64,000 nucleotides of DNA, taken from contig CM053267.1 of NCBI GenBank assembly GCA_028583415.1, positions 2,356,001 through 2,420,000 of the forward strand. The letters run 5' to 3'. The stretch is from Protea cynaroides (lineage: Eukaryota > Streptophyta > Magnoliopsida > Proteales > Proteaceae). Made by a program: the position numbers and the translations under genes. The notes under the pieces are model-generated. The model was not told the origin of the DNA, ran no database searches, and was given only the letters and a program-made list of their open reading frames with translations. This document shows, one piece after another, positions 32,772 to 45,624 of this stretch. Every line of letters begins with the position of its first letter. The stretch's first letter is position 1.

Positions 32772-33185
32772 AACTTCTTTCAATGCTTTGGGAACCGAGC
32801 ACAGTGAGAAGTTGCTCTTTCTCTATTCAGCTATCCCTAACACACATCTAGGGTGCAATACTCCATTGCTTCGCCTAGCAGCACGACGTTTTATCCAGAG
32901 GTAGATAAAGATAAAGAAAAAAGGGATCGAGAGGCAAAGGAAGCATCCGAGTAGTAAACAGAAGCATAGGTGGAAGCAATGGTTGATGTTCATGAACCAC
33001 AAGCAGCCGTTAAAGCAGTCGAAGGAGCGAAAGCAGAGGCAAGGACCGGCAGAAGCAGATCCAGTTGTTTCATATCCTTCGGCTCTTACCTCTATATTGG
33101 AAAATCCAGTAGCAACTTATCCAGTAGCGACTTCATGCACTTTATGCACCACGGCTTTGGTATTTTACCAGGTCTTTCACCAGCA
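32772..33185. other. Foreign ~415-bp segment inside LTR G
   Basis: Replaces the ~27 bp found here in other LTRs (between CCAATCCTAA and CCCCAGCAT). It is less A/T-rich than its surroundings and partly open on +: 32970-33263 begins MEAMVDVHEPQAAVKAVEGA, and another frame (32983-33339) stays open for 118 codons. It could be captured gene sequence or another transposon's fragment. I do not recognise it. Confidence 0.4.
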
Positions 33186-34715
33186 CCCTACCCCAGCATT
33201 CCTCAATATGTCCATAGAGATAGGGCTAAGGCCCCCAACAGAGTCAGAGACTACACGGTCTGAGGCCACCTCCCCTCATACCCTACGACGTAATAGTTCT
33301 GCTAAGGTAATGGCGATACGACGATGTCAGTGGACATGACTTGAGTTAGAGATAGAGATAGAGTGCTGAGGCCCGACCTATGGCACCTCCCCCTGATACT
33401 CGCTCACATTAAGCACACCAACCACACACATACATTCACATGCCTATTCCTATCATCATCATCATCATCTTGTTATAAACAATAATTTAAATATGCATGA
33501 ACAGTAATAATAGAAATATTGGATGACATGTTGAATGCACATAACAAGCATATACGCATAGCATCAATCATGGCATCGGACTCAAGAAATAAAAATAGTT
33601 TATTATTTACCAATTAGTTTAGGTCTTGTTCCCTCACCTTTGCTTGAGTGTAGATCCTCTTTCAAGATTTAAGAATCACTTTTATATCAATAGGAAAACC
33701 TAATAAGTCGATAGATTTTAGTTAGAAGTCATTCCGACAATTTTTGGCTTGCTATTAACTGGGGGTAGCAGGATGGGTAGCAGGACGAGTAGCAGTTTTC
33801 TGCGACCCCCAGGGGGTAAGGTTGATGCCTAGGGTCGGATGTTTCATCGATCCTGGGTACGACCACCCCTTTCCTGGGCTTCCCGAATGCTGGGGGTCGA
33901 TGCTAGGGTCGGATGTTCCATTGACCCTAGGTGCGACCCCCCATGTTTGAGTCGAGAATTTCATCCTACAGTCCATTCTTTCATGTTTGGGTCCTATGGC
34001 TTACTTCCACAGTCCATTCTATGCTTGTTCTATGGCTTAAAACTCTAGGTTTCTTCCTTAATTTACCTACCATGATTTTCCTCCATGGATTTCATTGAAA
34101 TCCTCCCATGGATGGATGATTTGGGTTTCTCCTAAGTCATACCCTCTTCATAAACCATTCTAAGGTCTTAAATAAATCATGGAGAATGTATTCATACCTT
34201 AGGTTTGCTGAGATTCAGAGTTTCCTCTGAATTTCCTCCTCCTTGGTCTTCTTCTTCAATTCTCCTTCTCTTCTCCTTCTCTTCCTTCTCTTCCTTCTCT
34301 TCTCTTTCTCTCAATCCAATTAGGGTTGTAAAAGGAGTGAAAGAGGCTTAGGGACGTCCTATTTATAGAGTAAAACCTCCCAAAATAAGTCTCATTGAGT
34401 TTAGGAAAGGTTCCAATTGAAATTAGGAAAGTTTCCTAATTTTTGATTCTGTCAGCAATAGGGGGTCGATGGGGGGGTCGGACAATTCGAGACCCCTGCG
34501 ACCCCTAGACCAAAAATTCATGGGTCGGACAGGGGGTCGACCCTGCCTGTTTAGGCATGCGACCCTACCCTCATTTTAACTAATTTTGAGTAAAATTTCA
34601 TATTGGGTCTTGGGTTTCTTCACACACTTGGTCCACTTGGCTCGACCATGATATGTAGACCGGTCATGACACAAAATGTAAGGTTAGACCGGGTTCGTGG
34701 TGTGCGGGTCTTACA

Positions 34716-34772
34716 ACTCCACCACCCTTAAAAGAAATTTCGTCCTCAAAATTTGGAAGTACGGATCTTACA
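34716..34772 (-). repeat. Second copy of the doubled LTR start
   Basis: On - TGTAAGATCCG (34772) precedes a purine run and TGTAAGACCCGC (34715), 57 bp apart, as at 19554/19611. Immediately right, the sequence switches to gag of element H. Confidence 0.65.
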
Positions 34773-35326
34773 GTATGCGTCCATATAGTAGGATGTCCAT
34801 ATAGTAGGACGCAAGGATCGTTGCCTACTCTTGTGAACTTAGGAGGTTTCATTTTCTGAAAGGCTTCTACCACCCTTGCCATTGGTGTTAGGGTAGGTGG
34901 CAATGCTATCTGTGGAGCGACTAGAGGAGTAGCAGTAGGCATTGGTAGTGCTTGTGGATGCACTGGTGTTGCCACATTTGGTATTGGTGCAGGCATTTGA
35001 TTTGCAAGAAGTTACACTGGCACTGGAGCGGGTGCTGGTGGAGCTGTTGGAACTGTCGAAACTGGCATGACCAGAGTAGTTTCCCCACGAAGTACCATGA
35101 GTTCAGTCATTAACTGCTGTTGTTGGATATTAATGTCTTGGGCAATGTTCCCCAAAATAGCAGTAATGTCTGCTACAGTCAGCACTGGTGGTGCTGGCAG
35201 TGGTAAAGGTTCTGGCTTGGAATGTATCTCTGGAGAAGGCATAGGTTCCTATATTATCCCCTCTGGTGGGGCTTTGCTTTTTGTGGTATTGGGCTCTCGA
35301 TGCCTTTGCCTTGTACTAGGTGCCAT
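34773..35326 (-). pseudogene. gag: gag N-terminus of element H
   Basis: ATG at 35326 (MAPSTRQRHREP), shortly after an acceptor-like AATTTTCAG. The product is Pro-rich, with a predicted helix (DITAILGNIAQDINIQQQQL) and then the gag domain start (VVEAFQKMKPPKFTRVGNDP). Stops near 35250 and 35010. It is cut off about 30 codons into the gag domain, where a join leads to a polypurine tract and LTR G, removing nearly all gag-pol. The family differs from A-D. Confidence 0.75.
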
Positions 35327-35499
35327 GGTCAAAAACTTTGTTCAAACCTGAAAATTTGGAGACAGTTAGTCGACTTATAGGTATGAATGTTTAAAATTAT
35401 ATCATAAAATGTACCATATCATATTTAAAACTCAAATTTTAGTTTTAACACATTGCAGAGAATTAAATGATCAAACATTCAACACCGAGCAAAACAGAT

Positions 35500-35748
35500 T
35501 GACAAAAGATCATGCGGCATGTGACCAACCACACCTTTGATTAGGTGAGGGGCATGTGGTATGTGACTGACCGCACGTCGTGATTTTTTGATTTAAAAAG
35601 GGCGCGACTCTGTTTTTCTCATTTTTACTGTAGTGAAGCTATTGTAAGGTAGGAGAAAAGGTGCACACCCCCGAAATCGATCCTTGATGGTTTCCTTGGT
35701 GTTTTCTTGCTTCCCTCCATCTCGTTATCACCTACACACCTCGGCACG
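35500..35748 (+). promoter_or_regulatory. Putative promoter and exon 1 of the element H antisense gene
   Basis: Two related GTGACYRACCRCAC-like repeats (35520-35575), a TATA-like GATTTAAAAAGG (about 35590), then roughly 130 nt ending at a strong donor CACG|GTAAGT (35749). The order mirrors element B (repeat cluster, exon 1, donor) although the sequences differ. Confidence 0.4.
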
Positions 35749-36259
35749 GTAAGTCTCCAACTGATCTTCGTTTTTCCTTGTAACCTAGATTAAATTTTTT
35801 GTTGATTTCTCCTTGTTTTCCCCATGTAATGGCTTGAAACGATGGGTCTTTACCATATCAATGTATTAGTGAGTGTTTCCCATGGTTTTTACTTTGTTGA
35901 AACATGCTTGTCATCGTTTTATATGGTTGCCATTACCCAAAATCAGAATTTTTCACATTTTTCTCTTAAAACTGAATTTGAGATAATCTTGTTTAATGGT
36001 TTCTTCAATCCCATGTACACTTCAAAACTCTTTCTAGAATCTGTAACAATGATTAGAATGTGTTGGAACCTCTTTTGAACTTCACTTTATCTTATTTGTG
36101 AGTTTTTCTCATTTCGACTACTTTCCCAAAACTGAGTTTTACAACTTGAGATGTGTTCCAACATTTTATATTAGTGTTTTGATCACTTTGGCACATTATT
36201 AGGTTTATTATTGCTATTTTTTCCATTCACTGATACTTATTCTTACTCTTCGTGTGTAG
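35749..36259 (+). other. Putative 5'UTR intron of the element H antisense gene
   Basis: GTAAGT donor, T-rich interior and an acceptor-like CGTGTGTAG at 36259, 33 nt before the ATG. At 511 nt it is close to the 444-nt counterpart in B. Confidence 0.45.
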
Positions 36260-36292
36260 ATTCCCATTCTTTGAGCATACTCTCCATTCATT

Positions 36293-36845
36293 ATGGCTGC
36301 TTGGGACATTATTGGGTCTTCTACTACGAAGTCCTCTGCTGCAGGGGCAGAGAGACAGCAAGGACAGGTACCACCAGCTTATGATCCATTCCATTTTAAA
36401 TTAGCAGAGGCTACTACAGCTTGGCCCAGTTTCGAGCGTAAATTAGTTGAGCCAGGTCAGTTTGTCCTTGTAGATGAGTTGGACAGTTTCAACGTTCGAT
36501 AGGCTTTTAGTAATATGGGTTGGTTGCTATGATCAGCTTTCACTTGCCCATATGGGTAGACATGGTTCGTCACTTCTACTACAATTTGTAGGTTGACAGG
36601 GGTGTAGAGGAAAATGCTAATGGTTTTACTCTACAAATCTTCAGTTGGGTTAGAGGCAGACTGATTGTCATTACCGTTACCAGCATGGCACAGAGTCTAG
36701 GTATCTCTGCTATGGGAGAGATGGTCTATGTGGAGCCAAAATTTCCCGTAGTTGGTGAGTAGGAGCTTGTAGAGATTCGTGAGAAAATGATGTTGGGTCT
36801 AGATTTATGTGAGAGCAACTGTCGTCTCGTACCTAGGATATACAA
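36293..36845 (+). pseudogene. Antisense gene of element H, first part
   Basis: ATG 36293. DPFHFKLAEATTAWPSFERK and DELDSFNVR align with the corresponding part of the element B antisense protein, and NMGWL follows after a stop at 36500-36502. Several more stops occur before 36845, where LTR IKQ interrupts. Homology resumes at 54495. It is antisense to gag H, as in B. Confidence 0.65.
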
Positions 36846-37810
36846 TGTTACACCCCAATTCTGGACTAACTAGTAGTGTGATGAATGTCAATAAACCAAC
36901 AGCTCAACTAGGATCTCGTATAGGTTGTACCCACTATATTATACCAAACACATTCCACAGTAGTAATAAGAGGTAATAAATAAAATAAGCGAAAGTCTTT
37001 ATAACTAATGAACCGAGGTCTATAGTGATCAATAAGTATTTAAATCTAATTATCTCCAAATAACTCAAGACATAAAGTAAAATAATCCATTACATGTTCT
37101 AGTACTCAAATATAACTAAACTAATTAAAGACACATTGGTTGCATTCGCATGACCGGTCATGCGCATCCTCCACAGCTTTTACGTCCATAGCTGCCATGT
37201 GTCCATACGACGGTGCGTTCACATAGTCTTCTACAGTAAGACCTGCATCATCAACTAAAAATATTCAGTGTCAAAAGGGTATGCACACATCATGGCTCAG
37301 TGAGCTAACAAAATAATGCGCAAATATTTGCATGCATTCAATTCATATCTTTGGTTTAGTTTTAAGTTTGCAACTGTGCTATAGAAAGGTTTGGCAGCCA
37401 CCGCATCTCTATATACGGGTGTGTAAGCCCATCCAATGGATTAAACTCCATTTTTGTCCACATCCACCCCACCATGGAATAGAGATAGAGCTAAAGTGTC
37501 CGGATCACATACCGTCAACACTTCCCCTGATGCCCTACCCATACCAACACATAAGCCCCTATTGACGAGGACTAGCAAACTGGGCTCGCAACTAATCAAT
37601 CCTAATGCCATCCAAATGTATCAAAGGCCTCACCCCAGCATCCCTCAGTATGTCTATAGAGATAGAGCTAGGGCTCCCCGATAGAGTCAGAGACCACATG
37701 GTCCAATACCACCTCCTTTGATGCCCTATATTGTAATAATTCTACTAAGGGCGATACGATGATGTCAATGTGAAACATGGTTTAGGGTTCAAACACCCCT
37801 CCCCACACAG
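36846..37810 (-). mobile_element. Solo LTR IKQ, segment 1 of 3 (3' end)
   Basis: On - ends GGGGTGTAACA at 36846. Together with 40169-40780 and 53769-54494 it forms one LTR of about 2.3 kb. It lies inside the element H antisense gene, flanked by TACAA (36841-36845) and TATAG (54495-54499), a decayed target duplication. Removing LTR and duplication brings the antisense reading back into alignment with that of B. Confidence 0.8.
37121..37243 (-). CDS. LTR mini-ORF, copy IKQ
   Basis: 123 nt, TAG at 37121-37123. Reads VEDYVNAPSYGH, MAAMD, AVEDAHD and CECNQCVFN. It shares AVED with copies G and L and CECN with copies E, D and M, linking the subfamilies. Confidence 0.6.
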   Translation of the reverse strand, partial: GLTVEDYVNAPSYGHMAAMDVKAVEDAHDRSCECNQCVFN

Positions 37811-40163
37811 TGTAAGAATTGCACTTCACTAACTTGGTCTAACCATGTCGTGCCAAGTCTTCCCATCATTCCTGGACCAAGTGGACCGAGCGTGTAAAGA
37901 TAGATCACAAATAAGGTATGAAAATTAAGTTAAAAACATTAAAAACATACCTAAGGTCGCATGCCTGGGTAGGTATGGTCGACCATAAGGAAGGGATCAA
38001 AATCTCAAATCCAGAACCCCACGGTCGATGATTTCGACCCTATGGTCGATGGTTTATGTGATCGTATGATCGATCGTGAGAACCCAAATCAGACTCTGAG
38101 TTTTGGAAACTTTTCTAAACTAAGGGATTGCTTTCCTAATTGAAAGAGGACTTTCTATGGAGAGTTTTCCTCTATATAAAGGATGTCCCTCAGCCCTTTT
38201 CACTTTTTTAGAACATTAGTAAACCCTAGAGAAAGAGAAGGAAGAGAAGGAAGAGAAGGAAGAGAAGGAGAAGAGGAAAAAGCTAAGGAAAAGAATTTGC
38301 TGAGAAGAGATTGGCTCTTTATCACATGCCAAGGTATGAAATGAATCTCTGGAGATGTAAACTCTAAGGAATAAGACTTCTATGAAAGATAGACAATATC
38401 CACCTATTATGATCTATGTGATTTCCTTTAGAAAATCCCAAGGAGAACCATGAGGAGTTAATTTGATGATTAGGGTTGATAAGAAATTACTAATGATGGC
38501 CATAGGATGACCTTAGAATAAACCCCATTAAAGAACAGAAGAATTGACCCAGGAAGAACTCGAATTTTATGTAGACTGTGAAAAAAAATCTCAAGGTCAC
38601 AGCTACGGTCGACCATAGCATGACCAGTATGACCAGAGGATTGACCATAGGCATTCAGGAAGATTTTAGAAATCATATGGTCGCAGCTACGGTTGCACCA
38701 TATGCGACCATAGGGTATCGATCGTAGACAGTAAGGTCGATATAGCATGAGACCATAGGATTAATCAGACACATATCAGTGCTCTATTTTGATTTTTGAC
38801 TACTGTAACATGTCACATATGAACCCTAACTTAAATTCATATAACTTTTAGGTTGTTAAATCAATTCAAAGAGAATTTCAAGGCTTGAAAGGACATCGAG
38901 TATTGCTAACAGGTGAGGGAACAAGACCTAAACTAATTGGATAATAACAAACTATTTATTTTTATTGAGTCCAATGCCATGATTGATTTTATGCTTGTAT
39001 GGTTGTAATGTGCATCTCACATGTCATCCAATATTCTTTCTATTACTATTCATGCATATTTAATTTCGTTTATTTATAACATGATAATGATGATGATGCT
39101 AGGAATAGGCATGTGAATGTATGTGTGTGGTTGGTGTGTTGGATGCGAGTAGAGCATCAGGGGGAGGATGTGGCATGGTGCTCTTCGACCTCGTCACCAG
39201 ACTCTAGCTCTATCTCTACTTATGTCTTGCCCACTAACATCGTTGTATCGCCATTACCTTAGCAGAACTATTATGTCGTAGGGCATCAGGGGAGGTGGTC
39301 TCGGACCGTGTGGTCTCTGACTCTACCGATGGGCCTTAGCTCTATCTCTATGGACGTATTGAGGGATGCTGGGGTGAGGCCTTGGATACACTGTTTAGCA
39401 TTAGGATTGGTTAGTTGCGAGCCTAGTTTACAAGCCCTCGCCAATAGGGGCTTACTTGTTGGTATGGGTAGGACATCAGGGAAAGTGTTGGCGGTGTTTG
39501 ATCTGGACACTTTAGCTCTATCTCTATTCCATGGTGGGTGCATGTGGGATGACAATGGTGTTTGATCCATTGGGTGGATTCAAACATTCGTGTATAAAAG
39601 TGCGGCGGCGACCAAACCTTTCTATAGCATATTGCAAACTTATAAACCAGACCAAAGATATAATTGAATGCATGCATATGTTTGTTGCATTGTTTTGTTT
39701 GTTCACTGAGTCGTGATGTGTGCTCACCCTTTCGACGTCGAATATTTTTAGTTGATGATGCAGGTCCTACTGTTGAAGAATATATGAATGCGCCGACGTA
39801 TGGACACGTTGCTGCGATGGACGTAGAAGCTGAAGAAGATGCGCATGATTTATCAGGCAAGTGCAACCAATGTGTTTTTGCTTAAGTTTAGTTATAATTT
39901 GAACATCAGATATGTAATTGATTATTTATTCTTATGTCTTATCGTTTGGAGATAATTGGATTAAATACTTATTTATCACTGTTAGAGTCTCAGTTCATTA
40001 TCTGTAAGACTTTCACTTATTTGTTTATTACCTCTGATTATTAATGTGGAATGTGTATTTGGTTTGATATGGTGGGTACAACCTATACGAGATCCTGGGT
40101 GAATCGTTGGTTTATTGGTGGTTCATCACACCATTCTGGTTAGACCAGAATTGGGGTGTGACA
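37811..40163 (+). mobile_element. Solo LTR J (2353 bp, TSD CACAG)
   Basis: Starts TGTAAGAATTG, ends GGGGTGTGACA; CACAG flanks both sides (37806-37810, 40164-40168). No internal region, so it arose by LTR-LTR recombination. Its clusters (37970-38085, 38595-38750) use the CGGTCGACC/ACCATA variant instead of GGGTCGA. TATATAAA is at 38173-38180, donor AAG|GTATGA at 38334, acceptor at 39762-39763. Confidence 0.92.
39763..39885 (+). CDS. LTR mini-ORF, copy J
   Basis: 123 nt, TAA at 39883-39885. Reads VEEYMNAPTYGH, VAAMD, EEDAHD. The first Cys pair of the C-terminal motif is altered (GKCNQC). An upstream in-frame ATG at 39664 would give 73 residues unspliced. Confidence 0.58.
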   Translation, partial: GPTVEEYMNAPTYGHVAAMDVEAEEDAHDLSGKCNQCVFA

Positions 40164-40780
40164 CACAGCACACACCAACCATACTCACAAGCACATGCCT
40201 ATTCCTATCATCATCCATCTACATAGTAGAAACAATAAAGTAAATATGCATGGACAAGAATAATAGTAATATTAGATGACATGTAACATTGGATGACATG
40301 TGAGATGCACATTACAAGCATACAAGAATAGAGTCACTCATTGCATTGGACAAATAAAATGAAATAGTTTTTTATTATTCAATTAGTTTAGGTCTTGTTA
40401 CCTCACTTATTAATGATATTCGATACGATATTCGATCTCCTTCCAAGCCTTGCAAATCACTTTGAATCAATTTAGCAACCTAGGAATTATATGAATTTAA
40501 GTTAGGGTTCGTGTGTAACAAGTTACAACAGTCAAAAATCAAAACATATAATTGATAGGTGACTTATTGGTCCTATGGGCACATACCTGTATCGGTCAGA
40601 CCACGTACGGTCAACCCCCCTACGGTCGCACTATATGCGACCACACCTACGACCATACGTTTTTTGGATTCTTCCCAAATGTCTGTGGTCGATTCTATCA
40701 TCACCCTATGGTCGACCATAGCTGCGACCATATGAGTTGATCTGCTTTTTTTATCCTTCTATGAGTTCCTCCTCTTGGCT
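40164..40780 (-). mobile_element. Solo LTR IKQ, segment 2 of 3
   Basis: Starts with the CACAG copy and continues the middle part of the LTR (CATGCCTATTCCTATC and the intron-side CGGTCGACC cluster at 40570-40735) to CTCTTGGCT, where LTR L is inserted. The sequence resumes as CATTAACAG after 53768. Confidence 0.8.
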
Positions 40781-41066
40781 TGTCATACCCCAATTCTTGA
40801 TTAACCAGTGATGTGATGAACCGTCACAAGAACCAATGGTTCAAACCTGGATCTCGTATAGACCGTGCCAACCATGTTAAACCAAAACATAATCCACAGT
40901 AATAATCAGAGATAATAATTAAATAGCAAAAGTTTATTAATAATGAACTGAGTCTACAATGATAATTAAATATTTAACAAGTTATCTTCAAGAACCAAAA
41001 CATAAATATAATAAACTATTACAAATCCCATAAGTTAAATATGAAAAGTAGAACACTAAGCGTAAC

Positions 41067-41177
41067 TCAGTGGAAACACTCGCTTGATAAGTCATATTCG
41101 TTCTCCACAGCTTGCACATCCATAGCCGCCACATGTCCATACGTTGGTACATCAATATAATCTTTCACAGTAATACC
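41067..41177 (-). CDS. LTR mini-ORF, copy L (36 codons)
   Basis: Reads VKDYIDVPTYGH, VAAMD, AVENEYD and ends TGA at 41067-41069, four codons short of the usual 40, without the C-x-C-x-x-C tail. Probably decaying. Confidence 0.45.
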   Translation of the reverse strand, partial: GITVKDYIDVPTYGHVAAMDVQAVENEYDLSSECFH

Positions 41178-41529
41178 TGCAACATCAGAAACTAAAAAAA
41201 ATTACGTGCGCGAGGGTCAGCTGTCCAACTTGAGCTCAGTGAGTGAACAAAACAATGTGCAAACATATGCATGCATTCAATTCATATCTTTGGTTTGGTT
41301 TTAAAGTTTGTAATGTTCTATAGAAAGGTTTGGTGGCCACCGCACCTCTATACAGATTGTAAGCCTACCCAATGGATCAAATACCATTGTCGTCCACATC
41401 CACCCCACCATGGAATAAAGATAGAGCTAAAGTGTTCGGATCACACACCGTCAACACTTCCCCTGATGCCCTACCCATACCAACAAGTAAGCCCCTATTG
41501 GCGAGGGCTTGCAAACTGGGCTTGCAACT

Positions 41530-41790
41530 AACCAATCTTAATGTCATCCAGTGTATCCAAGGCTTCACCACAGCATCCCTCAATACGTCCATAGAGATAG
41601 AGATAGAGATAAAGCCCCCCAGCAGAATCAAAGACCACACGGTCCAAGACCACCTCCCCTGATGATCCTAATGTCATCCAGTGTATCAAAGGCCTCACCC
41701 CAACATCCCTCAATACGTCCATAGAGATAGAGATAAAGCCCCCCAGCAGAGTCAAAGGCCACACGGTCTAAGACTACCTCCCCTGATGCC
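41530..41790 (-). repeat. ~130-bp tandem duplication within LTR L
   Basis: The block containing TCCCTCAATACGTCCATAG and CCCCCCAGCAGA occurs at 41530-41663 and 41664-41790 with few differences. It is single-copy in the other LTRs. Confidence 0.8.
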
Positions 41791-43132
41791 CTATGAAGTA
41801 ATAGTTCTGCTAAGGTAATGGTGATAAGACGATGTCAGTTGGCAAGACTTGAGTAGAGATAGAGCTAGAGTTTGTTGACTAGGCTGAACCACAATGGCAT
41901 GTCCTCTCCCTGATGCTCCACTCCCATCCAACACATTAACCACACACACACAATCACATGCCTATTCCTAACATCATCATTATCATATTATATATAAACA
42001 AAAATAAATATGCATGAGTAGAAATAGCAATAATATTGGATGACATGTGAGATGCACATTGCAAGTATACAAGCATGGAATCAATCATGACATTGGACAC
42101 AATGAAATAAAATAGCTTGTTATTATCTAATTAGTTTAGGTCTTGTTCCCTCACCTTTGATTGATGTTTGTTCCTCCCTCAAGCTTTAGAAATCACTTTG
42201 AATTTATTGGGAACCTAAACAATTAATGTATTTAAGTTAGGATTCAATTGTACTAAGTTATAGTAGTCAAAAACTTTGTTTCATCTCAAAATATACTTGT
42301 TATTATCATATGGTCAATACCCTATTGTCGATCCTATGGTCTAAATATATGCGACCATACGACGTACGGTCAATACCCTATGGTCGCACTATATGCCACC
42401 GTACCTGCGACCATACGTTTCCTGAATTCTTCCCAAATGGCTGTGGTCGACTCTCTTCTCATCCTATGGTCGACCATAGCTGCGACCATACGTAGTCAGG
42501 TTAATTTTTACTTTTCGTACGAGTTTCTCCTCTTGGCTCATCAATGGGATTCATCCTAAAATCATTCTATGGCCTTTAATCACAGTTTATCCTTATCAAT
42601 TATCTTTACCCTACTCTCTATGATTTCCCATAGAAAACCTATAACCGAATCATTGTATTAGGTTCCATATATCAATTTGAAAAGAACATATTCTATCTGA
42701 TCTACCATATAGAGTTAAGTCCATACCTTAAGCTTGTTGTAGAGAGATAGAACTATTCTCTGCAAAAACCTTCCTCTCAGCCTTCTTCTCCAAATCTCCT
42801 TCTCCTTTTCTTCCTCTCTCTCTTTCTCTCTTAGGTTTAGAGTTTCAATTTAGGTTTTAAAAGAGTGAGAGAGGCTAAGGGACATCCTTTATTTAGAGGA
42901 AAACCTCCATATAGAGTCCTTTTTCAATTAGAAAAGAGTCCTCCTCAAATTAGGAAAGTTTCTTAAACACGGAGTCGGTTCTGGGTTCGTACGGTCGATT
43001 GTGCGGTCGCATAATCCATCGACCATACATTTTCAAAACAATCGACATACGTTATAAGGTCTCAATATGGTCAGCCATACGTGCGACTGTACCCTTAAAA
43101 AAATGCCACCTGTAAGCACCCCATTTTTGCCA

Positions 43133-45388
43133 TGTCACACCCCAATTCTGTACTGTTCAGAATGGTGTGATGAACCGCTAAATAACCAACGGTTCAACCA
43201 AGATCTCTAATAGGCTATCCCCGCGTTATCCAAACTTACACGCATCCACAATCATAATCAGAGTAAATACACAATAGCGGAAATCTTATAAATAAATGAA
43301 CTGAGAAATAAAATGATATTAATAACTTAATAGAAAAATTATTCTGTATCAACCGAGACATAAGTAAATATCAATACAAGTTTTTAATAAATCCAAATAA
43401 AGAAACCTATAAAAATATCTAATCAAATACACACGAGTTGCACTCGCAAGAGGAGTCGTGTGTATCAGCTTTAGCTCCAGCGTCCATCGCTGCTATATTC
43501 CCGTACGCAGACGCGTTCATATAATCTTCGACTGTGTAACCTGCATCATCAACTAAAAATATTCGACGTCGAGGGGTGAGCACACAACACGGCTCAGTGA
43601 GTAGCCAAAACAATGCAACAATACATATGCATGCAAAAAGTCAATTTATATCTTTGGTCTGGTTTATAGTTTGCAATGCGCAATAGAAAGGTTGGGTGGT
43701 CAAAGGTTAACGTTTATCGTCGTCCCCATCCACCATACCATAACATTATACAACAAAGGTTAACGTTTATTGCTATATAATGCTATACTAACACGTAAGC
43801 CCCTGTTAGCGAGGGCTTGCAAACTGGGCTCGCTACTAACCAATCCTAATGCCAAACAGTGTATCCAAGGCCTCACCCCAGCATCCCTCAGAATATCCAT
43901 AGAGATAGAGCTAAGGCCCCCCGATAGAGTCAGAGACTACAAGGACCGAGACCACCTCCCCTGATACTCTACGACATAATAGTTCTGCTAAGGTAATGGC
44001 GATACGACGATGTCAATGCACAAGACTTGAGTTAGAGATAGAGCTAAAGTGCTGAGACCCGCCAAAGGTTAACGTTTATTGACGTTCTCATCACACCTCC
44101 CCTGATACTCGCTCGCATCAAGCACATCAACCACACACATACAAGCACATGCCTATTCCTATCATCATCATCATCATCATCATGTTATAAAAAATAAAGT
44201 AAATATGCATGAACAAGTAATAGAAATATTGGATGGCATGCTGTATGCACATTACAACATATTCGCATAGAATCAAACATAGCATAGGACTCAAGAAAAT
44301 GAAAACAGTTTATTATTAACCAATTTAGTTTGGAGTTAAGGTTCCTCACCTTAGCTTGCTAAAAGATATTTTTCCAAGCTTTATAATCACCGTTATAACG
44401 TTATTATATTGCTAGAAAACCTAACAAAGTCGATAGAATTTAATTAGAATTAATTCAGAATTTAAAACCATTCTGTCAACTGAGGGTCGATGCTAGGGTC
44501 GATGCTAGGGTCGATGGGTCTATCGACCCTCCCCTCATTCTGAACTTCCCGAATGCTGAGGGTCGATGGTCAGAAACACCTAGGGTCGGATGGTCTATCG
44601 ACCCTCGGTGCGACCCTCGATGCACTCTGGTCCAATTTCCACTTTTAAATCCACTCTTCGTGTTTGGGGTCCTATGGCTTGCTTCCTACATTCATTCAAC
44701 AGTCATTCCATGGTCTAGAACCATATATAATCCATCTAAATAGTTTTCATGCATCATCCTATGGTTTTCCATGAAAACCTAACCATGAATGGATGGTTTG
44801 GGTTTCTCCGAAATCCTACACTCAACCATATCTAACCTAAGGTCTGTAGAAACTCATGGAATTAGAATCCATACCTGAGAAGATTACTTTTCTCTGGAAT
44901 TTCTTCTCCTTTTTGCTAAGTCTTCCTCCTTGTCTCCTTTCTTCCTCTTTTCCTTCTTCTCTCTTTCTCTCAATTCAATTAGGGTTGTGAAAGGAGTGAA
45001 AATGGCTTACGGACGTCCTTTAAATAGAGTAGGAATGTCCTATAATAGTCCCATTGAGATTTGGAAAGAATCCCAATCGAAAATTAGGAAATTTCCAAAT
45101 TTCTATATGCAGAAACCGAGGGTCGATGGGAGGGTCAATGATCCCGTCGACCCTAGGGTCTTAAGCTGTCCGACCCTCCCTTCAAATCTGAGGGTCTGAC
45201 ATTCTGTTTTGGGAGGTCCGACCCTACTTGGCTGGGTATGCGACCCTCCCCTAAAATTAAGTGTTTTTGGGTCGATTCTATACCTGGGATCTCGATCTCC
45301 ATCACGCCCTTGGTCCACTTGACTCAACCATGATGGGTAAACCTGATTCAAGGTGGTAAGACCGGGTTAGATTGACACGGGTCTTACA
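43133..45388 (-). mobile_element. Solo LTR M (2256 bp, TSD TGCCA)
   Basis: On - TGTAAGACCCG at 45388 to GGGGTGTGACA at 43133; TGCCA at 43128-43132 and 45389-45393. Closest to the AB LTR: same 5' end, TATTTAAA (45019-45026), GGGTCGA clusters (45110-45255, 44480-44640) and three AATAAACG repeats (43703-44085). Confidence 0.95.
43419..43541 (-). CDS. LTR mini-ORF, copy M
   Basis: 123 nt, TAG at 43419-43421. VEDYMNASAYGN, IAAMD, CECNSCVFD. Nearest to copy AB; nine silent against about seven replacement codon changes by hand count. An upstream ATG at 43613 is in frame, but its leading codons use a different frame from those in E and J. Confidence 0.62.
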   Translation of the reverse strand, partial: GYTVEDYMNASAYGNIAAMDAGAKADTHDSSCECNSCVFD

Positions 45389-45624
45389 TGCCACCCTCAG
45401 CATAAGTGAACCAATATGGCAGGTTTTCGACTATTAACCCAAGGGTTTGTGATTCTCTAATGAATCCCATAGCATGGTCTTAGGTTATTACCTACTTGGA
45501 TGTACATGTCATGAAATTATCTTCAAAATGAGAGCGAAATCATCAAATTCTGACGTTAAACAAGGAAGATATCGTAGTTTGAAAGTGCCAAGGCATTTAC
45601 GTAATTATTATATGATGCATGCAT

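Larger units (their letters stand above)
32018..34715 (-). mobile_element. LTR of element G (2698 bp)
   Basis: On - it starts TGTAAGACCCGC at 34715 and ends GGGGTGTAACA at 32018. GGGTCGA clusters lie at 34455-34570 and 33770-33950 around TATAAATA (34360-34367). AATAAACG-type repeats occur at 32567-32690. It is longer than its relatives because 32772-33185 is extra. To its right lies the 3' end of another - element, so it probably served as a shared LTR. Confidence 0.88.
40781..43110 (-). mobile_element. Solo LTR L, segment 1 of 2 (TSD TGGCT)
   Basis: On - ends GGGGTATGACA at 40781. TGGCT lies at 40776-40780 and again at 53764-53768, after the rest of L. CGGTCGACC-type clusters at 42310-42500 and 42985-43095; TAAATAAA (42888-42895) replaces the usual TATAAATA. 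Interrupted at 43110 by the Tat-like LTR N. Confidence 0.85.
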
